A stretch of DNA of 64,000 bases from Azospirillum agricola (GTDB lineage Bacteria > Pseudomonadota > Alphaproteobacteria > Azospirillales > Azospirillaceae), in assembly GCF_017876095.1 (NCBI RefSeq), contig NZ_JAGINM010000017.1:1-64000 (forward strand), given 5' to 3'. The translations under genes and the position numbers were made by a program. The notes under the pieces were generated by a model. That model saw only the letters and a program-made list of their open reading frames with translations, searched no databases and was not told where the DNA came from. Shown here in pieces: positions 35,045 through 45,064 of this stretch. Within the stretch, counting starts at the first letter, position 1. The number at the start of each line of letters is the position of its first letter.

Positions 35045-35386
35045 ATGACCGCCACCGCCGCCGCCAGCACCGCCACCGTCCTCGCCTTCTCGCGGGCCCG
35101 CTTCACGCCGGACGACCTCGCCACCTTCGAATCCATCGCCGAACCCAAGCTGCGGGACGGTCACTGGGTCGGCGTGGTGCGCGAGTCGGGGCGCGGGCAC
35201 GACCGGCTGCTGGTGCTGCTGCCGGAGGTCGACAAGCCGGTGTTCCGGTTCGAGCGCGACGGCGAGGGGCGCTACAGCCTGTCCTTCCACGACCGATCCG
35301 GCTGGTACGGCATCGGCGCCGGCGGCAGCGCCGCCGAGTGCCTGGCGATCTGGCGCCCCCGCCCGGCCAAGCCGGCGGCGCGCTGA
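35045..35386 (+). CDS. Hypothetical protein behind a CtrA box
   Basis: I do not recognise a family. The 113-residue protein has an Ala/Thr-rich N-terminus (about 1-20), then a compact domain with DDLATFESIAEPKLRDGHWV, LLVLLPEVDKPVFRFERD and SLSFHDRSGWYGIG. It has no membrane segment, and its regular alternation of charged and hydrophobic residues suggests a real fold. The upstream CtrA-type box suggests cell-cycle or motility-linked expression, which is inference. Confidence 0.7.
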   Translation: MTATAAASTATVLAFSRARFTPDDLATFESIAEPKLRDGHWVGVVRESGRGHDRLLVLLPEVDKPVFRFERDGEGRYSLSFHDRSGWYGIGAGGSAAECLAIWRPRPAKPAAR

Positions 35387-35406
35387 GCGTCCCTGGGACC
35401 GGCGGT

Positions 35407-35910
35407 TCAGCGGTAGACGCCGACCGCCAGCGTGTAGGATTCGCCGCCCAGCTCAAGGCGGCGCGCGTGCAGCGTCTTGCGGGTGATCTGGCCCGACAGC
35501 GGGTCGAGCCATTGATAGGTGACGTCGGCCCTGCCCTGCCGCCCGACGCCTTCCAGCGCCTCCTTCATGAACAGCTTGCCGTCCACGTCGCGCAGGTCGA
35601 GCAGGTTCGATCCGTTCAGCGCCGGCGTCCAGCCATGCGCCACCATCACCCCCTCGCGGTCCAGCAGCATCGGGTAGAGGTCACGGTCGATGAAGGCGCC
35701 CTCGCGGTCGGCGAAGGCGCCGACGGCGGCGTCCGCGCCATGGCGGCGCAGGAACTGCTCCGCCCGGTCCATCATCGCCCCGGCCTCGGCGTCGCTGCCG
35801 CGCGTGCGGGCGGGCGCCCCCGCGGCCAGCGCGATGACCAGCAGCAGCAGCAGAACCGGAAGAACCGTCAGCAGGGTGTGGCGGTGGACGCGGCCGCTCA
35901 GCCTGTGCAT
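35407..35910 (-). CDS. Membrane-anchored single-Cache sensor-like protein without output domain
   Basis: This 167-residue protein has one N-terminal TM helix (about 10-32, TLLTVLPVLLLLLVIALAA) and then an extracytoplasmic single-Cache fold: a helix, then FIDRDLYPMLLDREGVMVAHG and NLLDLRDVDGKLFMKEAL, ending in TYQWLDPLSGQI and LHARRLELGG. Such domains usually belong to chemoreceptors or kinases, but this protein stops after the domain. ATG 35910 starts just before the TM helix; a longer frame reaches 36006. Confidence 0.75.
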   Translation of the reverse strand: MHRLSGRVHRHTLLTVLPVLLLLLVIALAAGAPARTRGSDAEAGAMMDRAEQFLRRHGADAAVGAFADREGAFIDRDLYPMLLDREGVMVAHGWTPALNGSNLLDLRDVDGKLFMKEALEGVGRQGRADVTYQWLDPLSGQITRKTLHARRLELGGESYTLAVGVYR

Positions 35911-36060
35911 GAGTGATCTCGGGTAGAGGGCGGAGCCAAAAATGACCGCACCGTGGTAATACCATGATGAGGTCCATGGCAATGGACCAATCGTCACAGG
36001 TGCCATGCCGTGACGCCGACGCTGCCCGCCACGGGTCTTCCCCCTGTTTTGTTTCGGGTT

Positions 36061-38313
36061 CTACAGGAAGCTGTAGGGGTCGACATCGATCTGCACGCGG
36101 ACCGCGGGCGGAATTTCGACGCGCTCCAGCCATTCCGCAATCAGGGGCTGCACCGGGGTGCTGCGCGGCGCCTTCAGCAGCAGCCGGCGGCGATGACGGC
36201 CGCGCAGCAGCGCCAGCGGCGCCGGGGCCGGCCCCAGCACATGCACCGTCTCGCTGCGCGGCGCCGCGCGGCCGAGCGCCATCGCCACCCGCTCCACCAG
36301 CGTCGGATCCTCGCCGGACACGATCAGCGCCGCCAGCCGGCCGAAGGGCGGCATCCCGGCCTCCAGCCGCATCTCCGCCTCCAGTTGATAGAAGCCGTCG
36401 CGGTCGCCGGCGGCCAACGCCTGCATCACCGGGTGCTCCGGCATGAAGGTTTGCAGCATGACCCGCCCCGGCCGCTCGCCGCGCCCGGCCCGCCCCGCCA
36501 CCTGGTGGAGAAGCTGGTAGGTCCGCTCGGCCGCCCGCAGGTCGCCGCCGTTCAGCCCGAGGTCGGCGTCCACCACCCCGACCAGGGTCAGCATCGGGAA
36601 ATGGTGGCCCTTGGCCATCACCTGGGTGCCGATGATGATGTCCAGCTCATGGTCGCCGACCTTGCGCACCATCTCCTGGATGGCGCGCGGGCCGAACAGC
36701 GTGTCCGACGCCATGATGGCGGCGCGGGCCTCGGGGAAGAGCTCGGCCACCTCCTCGGCGATGCGCTCGACCCCCGGCCCGCAGGCGGCCATGCTGCCCT
36801 CCTCGCCGCATTCCGGGCAGGCGTGCGGCAGCGGCTGCGACAGGCCGCAATGATGGCACTGGAGCTTGCGCGCGAGCCGGTGCTCGACCAGCCACGCCGT
36901 GCAGTTCGGGCATTGCATGCGGTGGCCGCAGGCACGGCACAGAGTCAACGGAGCGTAGCCGCGCCGGTTCAGGAACAGCATCGCCTGCTCGCCGCCGGCC
37001 AGCGTCTCGGTCAGCGCCCTGGTCAGGCTCGGCGCCAGCCAATGGCGGGCCGGCGGACGGTCGCGCCGCAGGTCGACCAGCTCGATGTCCGGCAGCACGG
37101 CGCCGCCATGGCGGCCCGGCAGCTCGATGCGGGCGTAGCGCCGGCTGTCGGCGTTGACCTTGGTCTCCAGCGACGGGGTGGCCGAGACCAGCACGATCGG
37201 CAGCCCGCCGAGATGGGCCCGCGCCACCGCCATGTCGCGGGCGTGGTAGATGGCGCCCTCCTCCTGCTTGTAGGCCGAATCGTGCTCCTCGTCGACGACG
37301 ATGACGCCGAGGTCGGGATAGGGCAGGAACAGGGCGGAGCGGGCGCCGACCACCACCGGCACCTCGCCCTTGGCGACGGCGCGCCAGGTGTCGCGGCGCT
37401 GGGCGCCGGTCAGCTCGGAGTGCCATTCGGCGGGCGGCGCGCCGAAGCGGCGGGCGAAGCGGTCGAGCCACTGGGCCGACAGCGCGATCTCCGGCAGCAG
37501 GACCAGCGCCTGCTTACCCTGCTTCAGCGCGGCGGCGATCGCCTCGTAATAGACCTCGGTCTTGCCCGACCCGGTGACGCCGTCGAGCAGCACGGTCGAA
37601 TAGCCGCCGGCCTCGACGCGGGTCCGCAGATCGTCGGCGGCGGCCTGCTGGGTCGCCGACAGGGCCGGGCCGGGCCGCAGCCAGTCGGGTTGCCGGCCGA
37701 TCGTCGTCGGGTTCAGCATCACCGGCTCCAGCAGCCCGGCCTCGGCCAGCCCGCGCACCACGGTGACGCCGCAGCCGGCCTCCTCCGCCAGTTCGGACGG
37801 CGTGCGCGGCGGACCGCCGGCCAGCGTGTCGTCGAGGAGCGCCAGCACCCTCTTGCGCGGGTCGGTCATCTTGAAGCCGGGCGGCGGCTCGGCGCCGGGC
37901 TTGCGCGTGTAGGCCAGCATCGGCCTGGGCGGCTCCAGCGCCGACGGCACGCTCATCGCCATGCGCAGCACGAAGCCGGGCAGCGTCATGGTGTAGGCGG
38001 CCACCCACTCGACGAAGCGGCGGGCGACCCCGGTCATCGCCGGCACGTCGAAGCGGCGGACCACCGGCTTCAGGCGCCCGCTCTCGACCTGCCCGCTCCC
38101 CGGCCCCCAGACGACGCCGACGACGCGGCGCGGCCCGAGCGGCACCTCCACGATATCGCCGGGGTTGAGCGTCATGCCGTCGGGCACGCGGTAGTCGTAG
38201 GGCTCGCGCAGCGGCAGGGGCAGCAGCACGGCGACGCGCGGCACCGCCCCCAGAAGATCCCATCCAAGATCCCCCTGGGTCGCGGGGCCGGAACTGGCGG
38301 AAGGCTCACGCAT
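36061..38313 (-). CDS. priA: Primosomal protein N' (replication restart helicase PriA)
   Basis: This is a 750-residue superfamily 2 DNA helicase that reloads the replisome at stalled forks. It has an N-terminal DNA-binding part, Walker A GVTGSGKTEVYYEA, DEEHDSAYK and a zinc-binding cysteine set (CRACGHRMQCPNC and CHHCG...CPECG). It is upstream of the atp operon on the same strand, a common alphaproteobacterial arrangement, and divergent from fsa. Confidence 0.96.
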   Translation of the reverse strand: MREPSASSGPATQGDLGWDLLGAVPRVAVLLPLPLREPYDYRVPDGMTLNPGDIVEVPLGPRRVVGVVWGPGSGQVESGRLKPVVRRFDVPAMTGVARRFVEWVAAYTMTLPGFVLRMAMSVPSALEPPRPMLAYTRKPGAEPPPGFKMTDPRKRVLALLDDTLAGGPPRTPSELAEEAGCGVTVVRGLAEAGLLEPVMLNPTTIGRQPDWLRPGPALSATQQAAADDLRTRVEAGGYSTVLLDGVTGSGKTEVYYEAIAAALKQGKQALVLLPEIALSAQWLDRFARRFGAPPAEWHSELTGAQRRDTWRAVAKGEVPVVVGARSALFLPYPDLGVIVVDEEHDSAYKQEEGAIYHARDMAVARAHLGGLPIVLVSATPSLETKVNADSRRYARIELPGRHGGAVLPDIELVDLRRDRPPARHWLAPSLTRALTETLAGGEQAMLFLNRRGYAPLTLCRACGHRMQCPNCTAWLVEHRLARKLQCHHCGLSQPLPHACPECGEEGSMAACGPGVERIAEEVAELFPEARAAIMASDTLFGPRAIQEMVRKVGDHELDIIIGTQVMAKGHHFPMLTLVGVVDADLGLNGGDLRAAERTYQLLHQVAGRAGRGERPGRVMLQTFMPEHPVMQALAAGDRDGFYQLEAEMRLEAGMPPFGRLAALIVSGEDPTLVERVAMALGRAAPRSETVHVLGPAPAPLALLRGRHRRRLLLKAPRSTPVQPLIAEWLERVEIPPAVRVQIDVDPYSFL

Positions 38314-38417
38314 CGGCTACAGTGACCTCATGTCCCGGACACCGGGCGGGGCGGCGCGTCGGTAAGGTGCCGGTGCGGCCGGTCCCGGTCATCTTCTGCA
38401 AGCATGGACCCTTCGTC

Positions 38418-39074
38418 ATGAAGTTCTTCGTCGACACCGCCGACATTGCCGAAATCCGCGATCTGGCCGATTCCGGTCTGCTGGACGGTGTTACCACCAA
38501 CCCCACCCTGATCGCCAAGAGCGGCCGCAAGTTCCTCGACCTCGTCGCCGAGATCTGCGAAGTGGTGAACGGCCCGGTCAGCGCCGAGGTGGCCTCCACC
38601 GATTTCGAGACCATGCTGGCCGAAGGCCACAAGATCGCCAAGATCTCGCACCGCGTCGCGGTGAAGGTGCCGCTGACCCCGGCCGGGCTCAAGGTCTGCA
38701 AGATCCTGTCGTCGGAAGGGACGATGGTCAACGTCACGCTGTGCTTCTCCCCGGCGCAGGCCATCCTCGCCGCCAAGGCCGGCGCCACCTTCGTGTCGCC
38801 CTTCGTCGGCCGGCTGGACGACATCGGCCAGGACGGCATGGGCATCATCACCGACATCTGCGAGATCTACAGCAACTACGAACAGTTCAAGACCGAGGTG
38901 CTGGTCGCCTCGATCCGCAACCCGATGCACATCGTCAAGGCCGCCCGCCTGGGCGCCCATGTGGTGACCGCCCCGGCGTCGGTGCTCAAGCAGCTCTTCA
39001 ACCACCCGCTGACCGACAAGGGCCTCGCCCAGTTCGTCGACGACTGGAAGAAGACCGGCCAGTCGATCCTCTAA
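38418..39074 (+). CDS. fsa: Fructose-6-phosphate aldolase / transaldolase-like
   Basis: This is a 218-residue TIM-barrel class I aldolase of the MipB/TalC family. The Schiff-base lysine is Lys83 in AVKVPLTPAG, and the N-terminus MKFFVDTADIAEI is diagnostic. Depending on specificity it cleaves fructose 6-phosphate or acts as a transaldolase in the pentose phosphate pathway; this cannot be fixed here. It heads a plus-strand run: fsa, DUF484, xerC, rnr, S41 peptidase. Confidence 0.93.
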   Translation: MKFFVDTADIAEIRDLADSGLLDGVTTNPTLIAKSGRKFLDLVAEICEVVNGPVSAEVASTDFETMLAEGHKIAKISHRVAVKVPLTPAGLKVCKILSSEGTMVNVTLCFSPAQAILAAKAGATFVSPFVGRLDDIGQDGMGIITDICEIYSNYEQFKTEVLVASIRNPMHIVKAARLGAHVVTAPASVLKQLFNHPLTDKGLAQFVDDWKKTGQSIL

Positions 39075-39091
39075 GGGCGGGCCGACGCGCC

Positions 39092-39805
39092 ATGGGCCGG
39101 GAACCGGGCCACACCCAACGACCGACGCACACCCTCTCCGCCGAGGATGTCTGCGCCTATCTGCGGGACCACCCGGACTTCCTGGTCCAGAACGCCGATC
39201 TGGTCCACCACCTGACCCCGCCGTCGCTCGACCGCGGGCGCGGGGTGGTGGACCTCCAGGCCTTCATGGTCGAGCGGCTGCGCGGCGAGGTGCGGCGCCT
39301 GAAGGCCGAGCAGCGCGAGCTGATCGTCACCAGCCGCGCCAACCTGAACAGCCAGAACCGCATCCACGCCGCCGTGCTGTTCCTGCTCGACGCCCAGAGC
39401 TTCGAGCAGCTGATCCAGACCATCACCACCGATCTGGCGGTTCTGCTCGACCTCGACGTCGCCTGTCTGGTCGTCGAATCGAACGGGGCCGACATCCCGC
39501 ACGTCCACACGTCCGGCGTGCGCGTGGTCGAGCCGGGGGCCATCGCCGGGCGGCTGGGCCGCGCCGACGTGGTGCTGAACAAGGACATCCAGGGCGACCC
39601 CGACATCTACGGCCCCGGCGCCGGTCTGGTGCGGTCCGAGGCGCTGATCCGCATCCATGTGTCGAGCGAGACGCCCGAGGGGATGCTGGCCTTCGGCAGC
39701 CGCGAGCCCGACACCTTCCACGGCGGCCAGGGCACCGAGCTGGTCGGCTTCCTCGCCCGCGTGGTCGAGCGGGTCATCCGCGGCTGGCTGGAGCTGCCGG
39801 CGTGA
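39092..39805 (+). CDS. DUF484-family protein
   Basis: This 237-residue protein has an N-terminal LSAEDVCAYLRDHPDFL motif, a coiled coil (about 60-90) and a GAF-like C-terminal domain ending in GTELVGFLARVVERVIR. The DUF484 gene precedes xerC in many proteobacteria, as here, but its role is not established. It follows fsa by 17 nt and precedes xerC by 38 nt. Confidence 0.88.
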   Translation: MGREPGHTQRPTHTLSAEDVCAYLRDHPDFLVQNADLVHHLTPPSLDRGRGVVDLQAFMVERLRGEVRRLKAEQRELIVTSRANLNSQNRIHAAVLFLLDAQSFEQLIQTITTDLAVLLDLDVACLVVESNGADIPHVHTSGVRVVEPGAIAGRLGRADVVLNKDIQGDPDIYGPGAGLVRSEALIRIHVSSETPEGMLAFGSREPDTFHGGQGTELVGFLARVVERVIRGWLELPA

Positions 39806-39843
39806 CCGAATGCGGATGACCAGACCCCGATGACCACATCCCG

Positions 39844-40794
39844 ATGACCGAACCGAGCCTCGGCTTCGCCGCCAAGCCCGACGTGCAGGAGGCGCTGGAG
39901 CACTGGCGCCGCTGGATGGAGAGCGAGCGCACCCTCTCCCGCCACACCCTGTCGGCCTACATCGGCGACGTCGCCGAGTTCCTCCAGTTCCTCACCGAAT
40001 ACCGCGGCGGCGGCACGCCCTCGCTCAACGACCTCGGCGATTTGAAGGCCGGCGACTTCCGCGCCTGGCTGTCGCGGCTCGCCATGGCCGGGCTGGTCGG
40101 GGCGAGCCGGGCGCGCAAGCTCGCCGCCGTGCGCAACCTGTTCCGCTGGATGGACCGCAGCGGGCGCCTGCACAACCCGGCGGTGGCCTCGCTGGCCACG
40201 CCGAAGGTGCTGCGCCCGGCCCCCCGCCCGCTGACCGAGATCGACGCCGGCCGTTTCCTGGGCGAGGCCGAGCAGGACCGCGAGGAACCGTGGATCGGCA
40301 AGCGCGACCGCGCCCTGTTCACCCTGCTCTACGGCTGCGGCCTGCGCATCTCGGAAGCGCTGGGGCTGGCGCGCAAGGACGCGCCGCTCGGCGACACCCT
40401 GCGCGTCACCGGCAAGGGCCGCAAGGAGCGCATGATCCCGGTGCTGCCGGCGGTCAACGAGACGGTGCGCGCCTATCTCGACCTCTGCCCCTTCACGCTG
40501 GCGCCGGACGGGCCGCTGTTCGTGGGCGTGCGCGGCAAGCGGCTCAACCCCGGCATCGCCCAGCATCAGATGCAGCGCCTGCGCGGGCTGATGGACCTGC
40601 CGGACAGCGCCACCCCGCACGCCCTGCGCCACAGCTTCGCGACGCATCTGCTGGCCGGCGGCGGCGACCTGCGGGCGATCCAGGATCTGCTGGGCCACGC
40701 CTCGCTGTCGACGACCCAGCGCTACACCGACGTCGAGAACGAGCAGTTGATGAGCGTCTACCGCTCCGCCCATCCGCGGGCGCGGAAGACGTGA
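39844..40794 (+). CDS. xerC: Tyrosine recombinase XerC
   Basis: This 316-residue integrase resolves chromosome dimers at dif with XerD. Catalytic residues are Arg168 (CGLRISEAL), Lys191, His259-x-x-Arg262 (HALRHSFATHLL), His285 and Tyr294 (TTQRYTDV). The SAM-like N-terminal core-binding domain is at about 12-115. There are no flanking attachment repeats or integrase cargo, so it is the housekeeping enzyme. Confidence 0.95.
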   Translation: MTEPSLGFAAKPDVQEALEHWRRWMESERTLSRHTLSAYIGDVAEFLQFLTEYRGGGTPSLNDLGDLKAGDFRAWLSRLAMAGLVGASRARKLAAVRNLFRWMDRSGRLHNPAVASLATPKVLRPAPRPLTEIDAGRFLGEAEQDREEPWIGKRDRALFTLLYGCGLRISEALGLARKDAPLGDTLRVTGKGRKERMIPVLPAVNETVRAYLDLCPFTLAPDGPLFVGVRGKRLNPGIAQHQMQRLRGLMDLPDSATPHALRHSFATHLLAGGGDLRAIQDLLGHASLSTTQRYTDVENEQLMSVYRSAHPRARKT

Positions 40795-40888
40795 CGCTGG
40801 ACGAGCGGGCGATCGCGCGGGGAGTGGTTGGATTTCCCCGAGCCAGGGCTTACCTATCCGCCCTCCCCTTCCCGAACGGCGCCCTCCC

Positions 40889-43075
40889 TTGACCGACTCC
40901 CGCTTTCCCACCAAGGACGCCGTCCTCGCCTTCATCCGCTCCAGCACGGTGCCGGTCGGCAAGCGGGAGATCGCCCGCGCCTTCAAGCTGTCCGGCTCCG
41001 CGGACCGCGAGCGGCTGAAGGAGCTGCTGCGCGACCTGGAGGCCGGCGGCACCGTCGAGCGCGGCCGCAACAAGCGCATGGCTCCGCCGCAATCGCTGCC
41101 CGAGGTCGCCGTCCTGGAGGTGTCCGGCATCGACCCCGACGGCGAACTCCAGGCCCGCCCGCTGACCTGGACCGGCGAGGGCGCGCCGCCGCGCATCTTC
41201 CTGCTGCCGGAGTCCAAGGGTAGGCGCAAGGGCGACCGACCCGGCCTTCCCGCCCTGGCCGTCGGCGACAGGCTGCTCGCCAAGCTGGCCCGCATCAACG
41301 ACCGGCTCTACGAGGGCCGCATCGTCCGCCGGGTTGACGCCGGAACCGACGGCCGCATCCTCGGCGTCTACCGGCCGGCGCCCGACGGCGGGCGCATCCT
41401 GCCGACCGACCGCCGCAACCGCACCGAGTTCGTCGTCCTGCCGCCCAACCGGGGCGACGCCGAGGACGGCGACCTCGTGCTGGCCGACATCCTGCCGGCC
41501 GGGCGGCTCGGCCTGCCGCAGGCCCGCGTGACCGAGCGCTTCGGCTCCACCGCCGAGCCGCGCGCCTTCAGCCTGATCGCCATCCACAGCCACGGCCTGC
41601 CGACCGACTTCCCCCACGCCGCCCTGCGCGAGGCCGAACTCGCCGCCGTGCCGCCGCTCGGGCAGCGCGAGGATCTGCGCGCCCTCCCGCTGGTCACCAT
41701 CGACGGCTCCGACGCCCGCGACTTCGACGACGCGGTGTGGGCGGAGGCCGACCCCGACCCGGCCAACCCCGGCGGCTGGCACCTGCTGGTCGCCATCGCC
41801 GACGTCTCCTACTACGTCCGCCCCGGCTCGGCGCTCGACCGCGCCGCCTACGAGCGCGGCAACTCGGTCTATTTCCCCGACCGGGTCGTGCCGATGCTGC
41901 CGGAAGCCTTGTCGAACGGGCTGTGTTCCCTGCGGCCGGGCGAGGACCGCGCCTGCCTCGCCTTCCACCTGTGGCTCGACCGCAACGGTGCGCTGATCCG
42001 GCACCGGCTGGTGCGCGGGCTGATGCGCTCCGCCGCCCGGCTGACCTACGAACAGGTCCAGGCCTGCCGGGACGGGCGGCCGGACGACGACACCGGCCCG
42101 CTCGCCGAACCGGTGATCGCCCCGCTCTACGGCGCGTACGAGCGGCTTTGGCAGGCGCGTGCGCGGCGCGGCACGCTGGAGCTCGATCTGCCGGAACGGC
42201 GCGTGCGGGTCGACGAGCGCGGCCGGGTCCTCGGCATCGCCGTGCGCGAGCGGCTCGACAGCCACCGGCTGATCGAGGAGTTCATGATCGCCGCCAACGT
42301 CGCCGCCGCCGAGACGCTGGAGGCGCGGACCATGCCCGGCCTCTACCGCGTCCACGACCAGCCGGCGATGGAGAAGATGGAATCCCTGCGCGGCTTCCTG
42401 ACCAGCCTCGGCCTGACCCTGCCCAAGCGGCAGGAGCTGACGCCCGACCATTTCACCCGAATCCTGCGCAAGGTGGAGGGCACGCCCGAGGCCCCGCTGG
42501 TCAGCGAGGTCGTGCTGCGCGCCCAGGCCCAGGCCGTCTACAGCCCGGAGAACATCGGGCATTTCGGCCTCGCCCTGCGGCGCTACGCGCATTTCACCTC
42601 GCCGATCCGCCGCTACGCCGATCTGATCGTCCACCGCGCGCTGATCCGCAGCCTCAACCTCGGCGTCGGCGGGCTCGACGACGGGGCGCTCGGGCGGCTG
42701 GAGGAGATCGGCGATCACATCTCCACCACCGAACGGCGGGCGGCGGCGGCGGAACGCGACGCGGTGGACCGCTTCACCGCCGCCCATCTCGCCGACCGGA
42801 TCGGTGATCGCTTCGCCGGCCGCATCGCCGGGGTGACGCGCTTCGGCCTGTTCGTGCGGCTCGACGAAAGCGGCGCCGACGGGCTGGTCCCGGCCAGCAC
42901 CCTGCCCGACGACCGTTACGAGCATGACGAGGCGAAGCACGCGCTGGTCGGCGAGCGCAGCGGCCGCGCCTACCGCCTCGGCGCGCCGGTGGCGGTGGTG
43001 CTGACCGAGGCCGATCCGCTGACCGGCAGCACCCTGTTCCGGCTCGCCGACCCCGGGTCCGACCCCCAGGTGTGA
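40889..43075 (+). CDS. rnr: Ribonuclease R
   Basis: This is a 728-residue 3'-5' exoribonuclease of the RNB family that degrades structured RNA. It has an N-terminal winged helix (VGKREIARAFKLSG), cold-shock domains, an RNB core with the catalytic DARDFDDAVW and SPIRRYADLIVHRAL, and a C-terminal S1 domain (GRIAGVTRFGLFVRLDE). It starts at TTG 40889, since no ATG lies before the conserved N-terminus. Confidence 0.95.
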   Translation: MTDSRFPTKDAVLAFIRSSTVPVGKREIARAFKLSGSADRERLKELLRDLEAGGTVERGRNKRMAPPQSLPEVAVLEVSGIDPDGELQARPLTWTGEGAPPRIFLLPESKGRRKGDRPGLPALAVGDRLLAKLARINDRLYEGRIVRRVDAGTDGRILGVYRPAPDGGRILPTDRRNRTEFVVLPPNRGDAEDGDLVLADILPAGRLGLPQARVTERFGSTAEPRAFSLIAIHSHGLPTDFPHAALREAELAAVPPLGQREDLRALPLVTIDGSDARDFDDAVWAEADPDPANPGGWHLLVAIADVSYYVRPGSALDRAAYERGNSVYFPDRVVPMLPEALSNGLCSLRPGEDRACLAFHLWLDRNGALIRHRLVRGLMRSAARLTYEQVQACRDGRPDDDTGPLAEPVIAPLYGAYERLWQARARRGTLELDLPERRVRVDERGRVLGIAVRERLDSHRLIEEFMIAANVAAAETLEARTMPGLYRVHDQPAMEKMESLRGFLTSLGLTLPKRQELTPDHFTRILRKVEGTPEAPLVSEVVLRAQAQAVYSPENIGHFGLALRRYAHFTSPIRRYADLIVHRALIRSLNLGVGGLDDGALGRLEEIGDHISTTERRAAAAERDAVDRFTAAHLADRIGDRFAGRIAGVTRFGLFVRLDESGADGLVPASTLPDDRYEHDEAKHALVGERSGRAYRLGAPVAVVLTEADPLTGSTLFRLADPGSDPQV

Positions 43076-43082
43076 CCGTCAA

Positions 43083-43114
43083 GCCACGCTTCCACTCACC
43101 AGCGAAAGCGTGGC
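43083..43114 (+). terminator. Hairpin after rnr
   Basis: GCCACGCTT and AAGCGTGGC pair over 9 bp around 14 nt, 8 nt past the rnr stop, followed by GTTTC. A third partial copy (AAGCGTGGCC) occurs at 43136. Confidence 0.45.
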
Positions 43115-43303
43115 GTTTCAGCGAGTCGGCCAGGCAAGCGTGGCCTTGACGCCACACTGGCATGGAATTCGCAAGATTGTGTTGGGACTCTCAATTTTGT
43201 CCCGCTCCGGCCACGAACGATGGTGCTATCTCTTACCCATCCGGGATCGGGATCATCCCCCCTCCGGTCCGGATTTGCTGGAAAGGGAGGCCGGGTTCGC
43301 CCC

Positions 43304-44917
43304 ATGGCCAGTCGCGATCGCAACGCTCCGTCTCGCGTTTCGCCGTTCCGGGTTCTGTCGCATCGCCTGCGCGGAGCACGACGCATCGCCGCTCCCGCCG
43401 CCGCCGCCTTCCTTGCCCTCAACGCCCATGGCAACCCGGTCCACGCCGTGCCGAACGCCGATCCGGCGACGGTCAGCGAACAGGTCTTCGCCGTCGGCTT
43501 CGGCAAGATCGCCGAGGTCTACCTGAAGCCGGTCAGCTTCGACCAGCTCGGCGTCGACGGGCTGAAGGGCCTGACCGTCATCGACCCGACCGTCAAGGTC
43601 GAGCGCGCCAACAGCACCGTACGCCTGTACGTGTCCGGCGGCCTGGCCGGCGAGTACGGCGCCGCCGGGGCGGCCGACGCCGCCGGCTGGGCGACCTTGA
43701 CCACGCGCGTCATCGACCGCGCCCGCCTCTATTCGCCGCCGATCGCCCAGGCGACGCCCGAGCGCATCTATCAGGTGGTGTTCGACGGCGTGACCGCCGA
43801 CCTCGACGGCTATTCCCGCTACACCGGCGTCCAGCGCGCGACCAACGAACGGGCGCAGCGCGAGGGCTACGGCGGCATCGGCGTCTCGCTCGACCTCGCC
43901 AACGGACGGGTGACGGTGCGCGACGTGCTGCCGCGCAGCCCGGCCGACCGCTCCGGCGTGCGCGACGGCGACCAGCTGCTCGCCATCGACGGCGACCTGA
44001 CCGGCCGCATGAGCGAGGCCGACATGCGCGACCGGCTGCGCGGCCCGACCGGCACCATCGTCATGGTGACGCTGGCCCGCGACGGCGGCACGCCGCGCCG
44101 CCTGCCGCTGCGCCGCGAGCGGGTGGTGCCCAACACCGTCAGCTATTCGATCACCGATCAGGTCGGCGTGATGAAGCTGGAGCGCTTCAACGCGACGACC
44201 GCCGCCAACCTGCGCGAGACGGTGGCGACCATCCGCCAGAGCGCCGGGCGGAACCTGCGCGGCCTCGTGCTCGACCTGCGCGGCAACCCCGGCGGGCTGC
44301 TCGACCAGGCGGTGTCGGTCGCCGACCTGTTCATCCGGCGCGGCCGCATCATCGCCACCGAGGGGCGCCACCCCGACAGCCGCCAGCGCTTCGACGCCGC
44401 GCCCGACGACATCGCCGACGGGCTGCCGCTGGTGGTGCTGGTCGACGGCCGCTCGGCCTCCTCGGCGGAGGTGGTGGCGGCGGCGCTCCAGGATTCGGGC
44501 CGCGCGGTGGTGGTCGGCGCCTCCTCCTACGGCAAGGGCAGCGTCCAGACGGTGACCCGCCTGCCCAACGACGGCGAGCTGTTCCTGACCTGGAGCCGCA
44601 TCTACACCCCGGCCGGCTACACCCTGCACCGCCAGGGCGTCCAGCCCACCGTCTGCACCAGCCGGGCCGGCCAGGACGACCCCGACACCCTGCTGGGCGA
44701 CCTGCGCGACGGGCGGCTGCGCCCGACCCAGATCGCCGGCTGGCGCGCCAAGGCGGCCGACGACGAGCAGGCGCTGGCCCGGCTCCGCGAGTCCTGCCCC
44801 TGGAAGGAGCACGAACCGGAACTGGACCTGAAAGTCGCGACGCGGCTGCTGTCCGAACCGGCGCTTTACCAGCGCGCGGCGGCTCTTGCCGTGGTCAACA
44901 CGGTGGCGGAGCGTTAG
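43304..44917 (+). CDS. S41-family C-terminal processing peptidase with PDZ domain
   Basis: This is a 537-residue periplasmic protease of the Ctp type. A basic N-terminus and hydrophobic stretch (AAPAAAAFLALNAHG) act as export signal. An N-terminal helical part, a PDZ domain (GIGVSLDLANGRVTVRDVLP) and the S41 core follow, with nucleophile Ser in VDGRSASSAEVVAAAL and the general-base Lys in SYGKGSVQT. ATG 43304 is preferred; ATG 43220 in the same frame would add 28 residues. It lies 228 nt after rnr. Confidence 0.9.
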   Translation: MASRDRNAPSRVSPFRVLSHRLRGARRIAAPAAAAFLALNAHGNPVHAVPNADPATVSEQVFAVGFGKIAEVYLKPVSFDQLGVDGLKGLTVIDPTVKVERANSTVRLYVSGGLAGEYGAAGAADAAGWATLTTRVIDRARLYSPPIAQATPERIYQVVFDGVTADLDGYSRYTGVQRATNERAQREGYGGIGVSLDLANGRVTVRDVLPRSPADRSGVRDGDQLLAIDGDLTGRMSEADMRDRLRGPTGTIVMVTLARDGGTPRRLPLRRERVVPNTVSYSITDQVGVMKLERFNATTAANLRETVATIRQSAGRNLRGLVLDLRGNPGGLLDQAVSVADLFIRRGRIIATEGRHPDSRQRFDAAPDDIADGLPLVVLVDGRSASSAEVVAAALQDSGRAVVVGASSYGKGSVQTVTRLPNDGELFLTWSRIYTPAGYTLHRQGVQPTVCTSRAGQDDPDTLLGDLRDGRLRPTQIAGWRAKAADDEQALARLRESCPWKEHEPELDLKVATRLLSEPALYQRAAALAVVNTVAER

Positions 44918-44973
44918 ACTCGGCGACTTGACCGAGCCGCCATTTTGTTCTTGGAAGCCGCCTCCCTTACCTC

Positions 44974-45001
44974 TTGACATCGTGGTGGCAGACGGTATCT
45001 T
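44974..45001 (+). promoter_or_regulatory. Promoter of rpmG
   Basis: TTGACA (44974-44979) and TATCTT (44996-45001) are separated by 16 nt, 63 nt before the rpmG start. Confidence 0.6.
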
Positions 45002-45064
45002 CCGCCGCTACGACGCCGCCCCCGCCGGGCCGGCGGGCACGGATTTTTTGTCGGGATCGAGATC

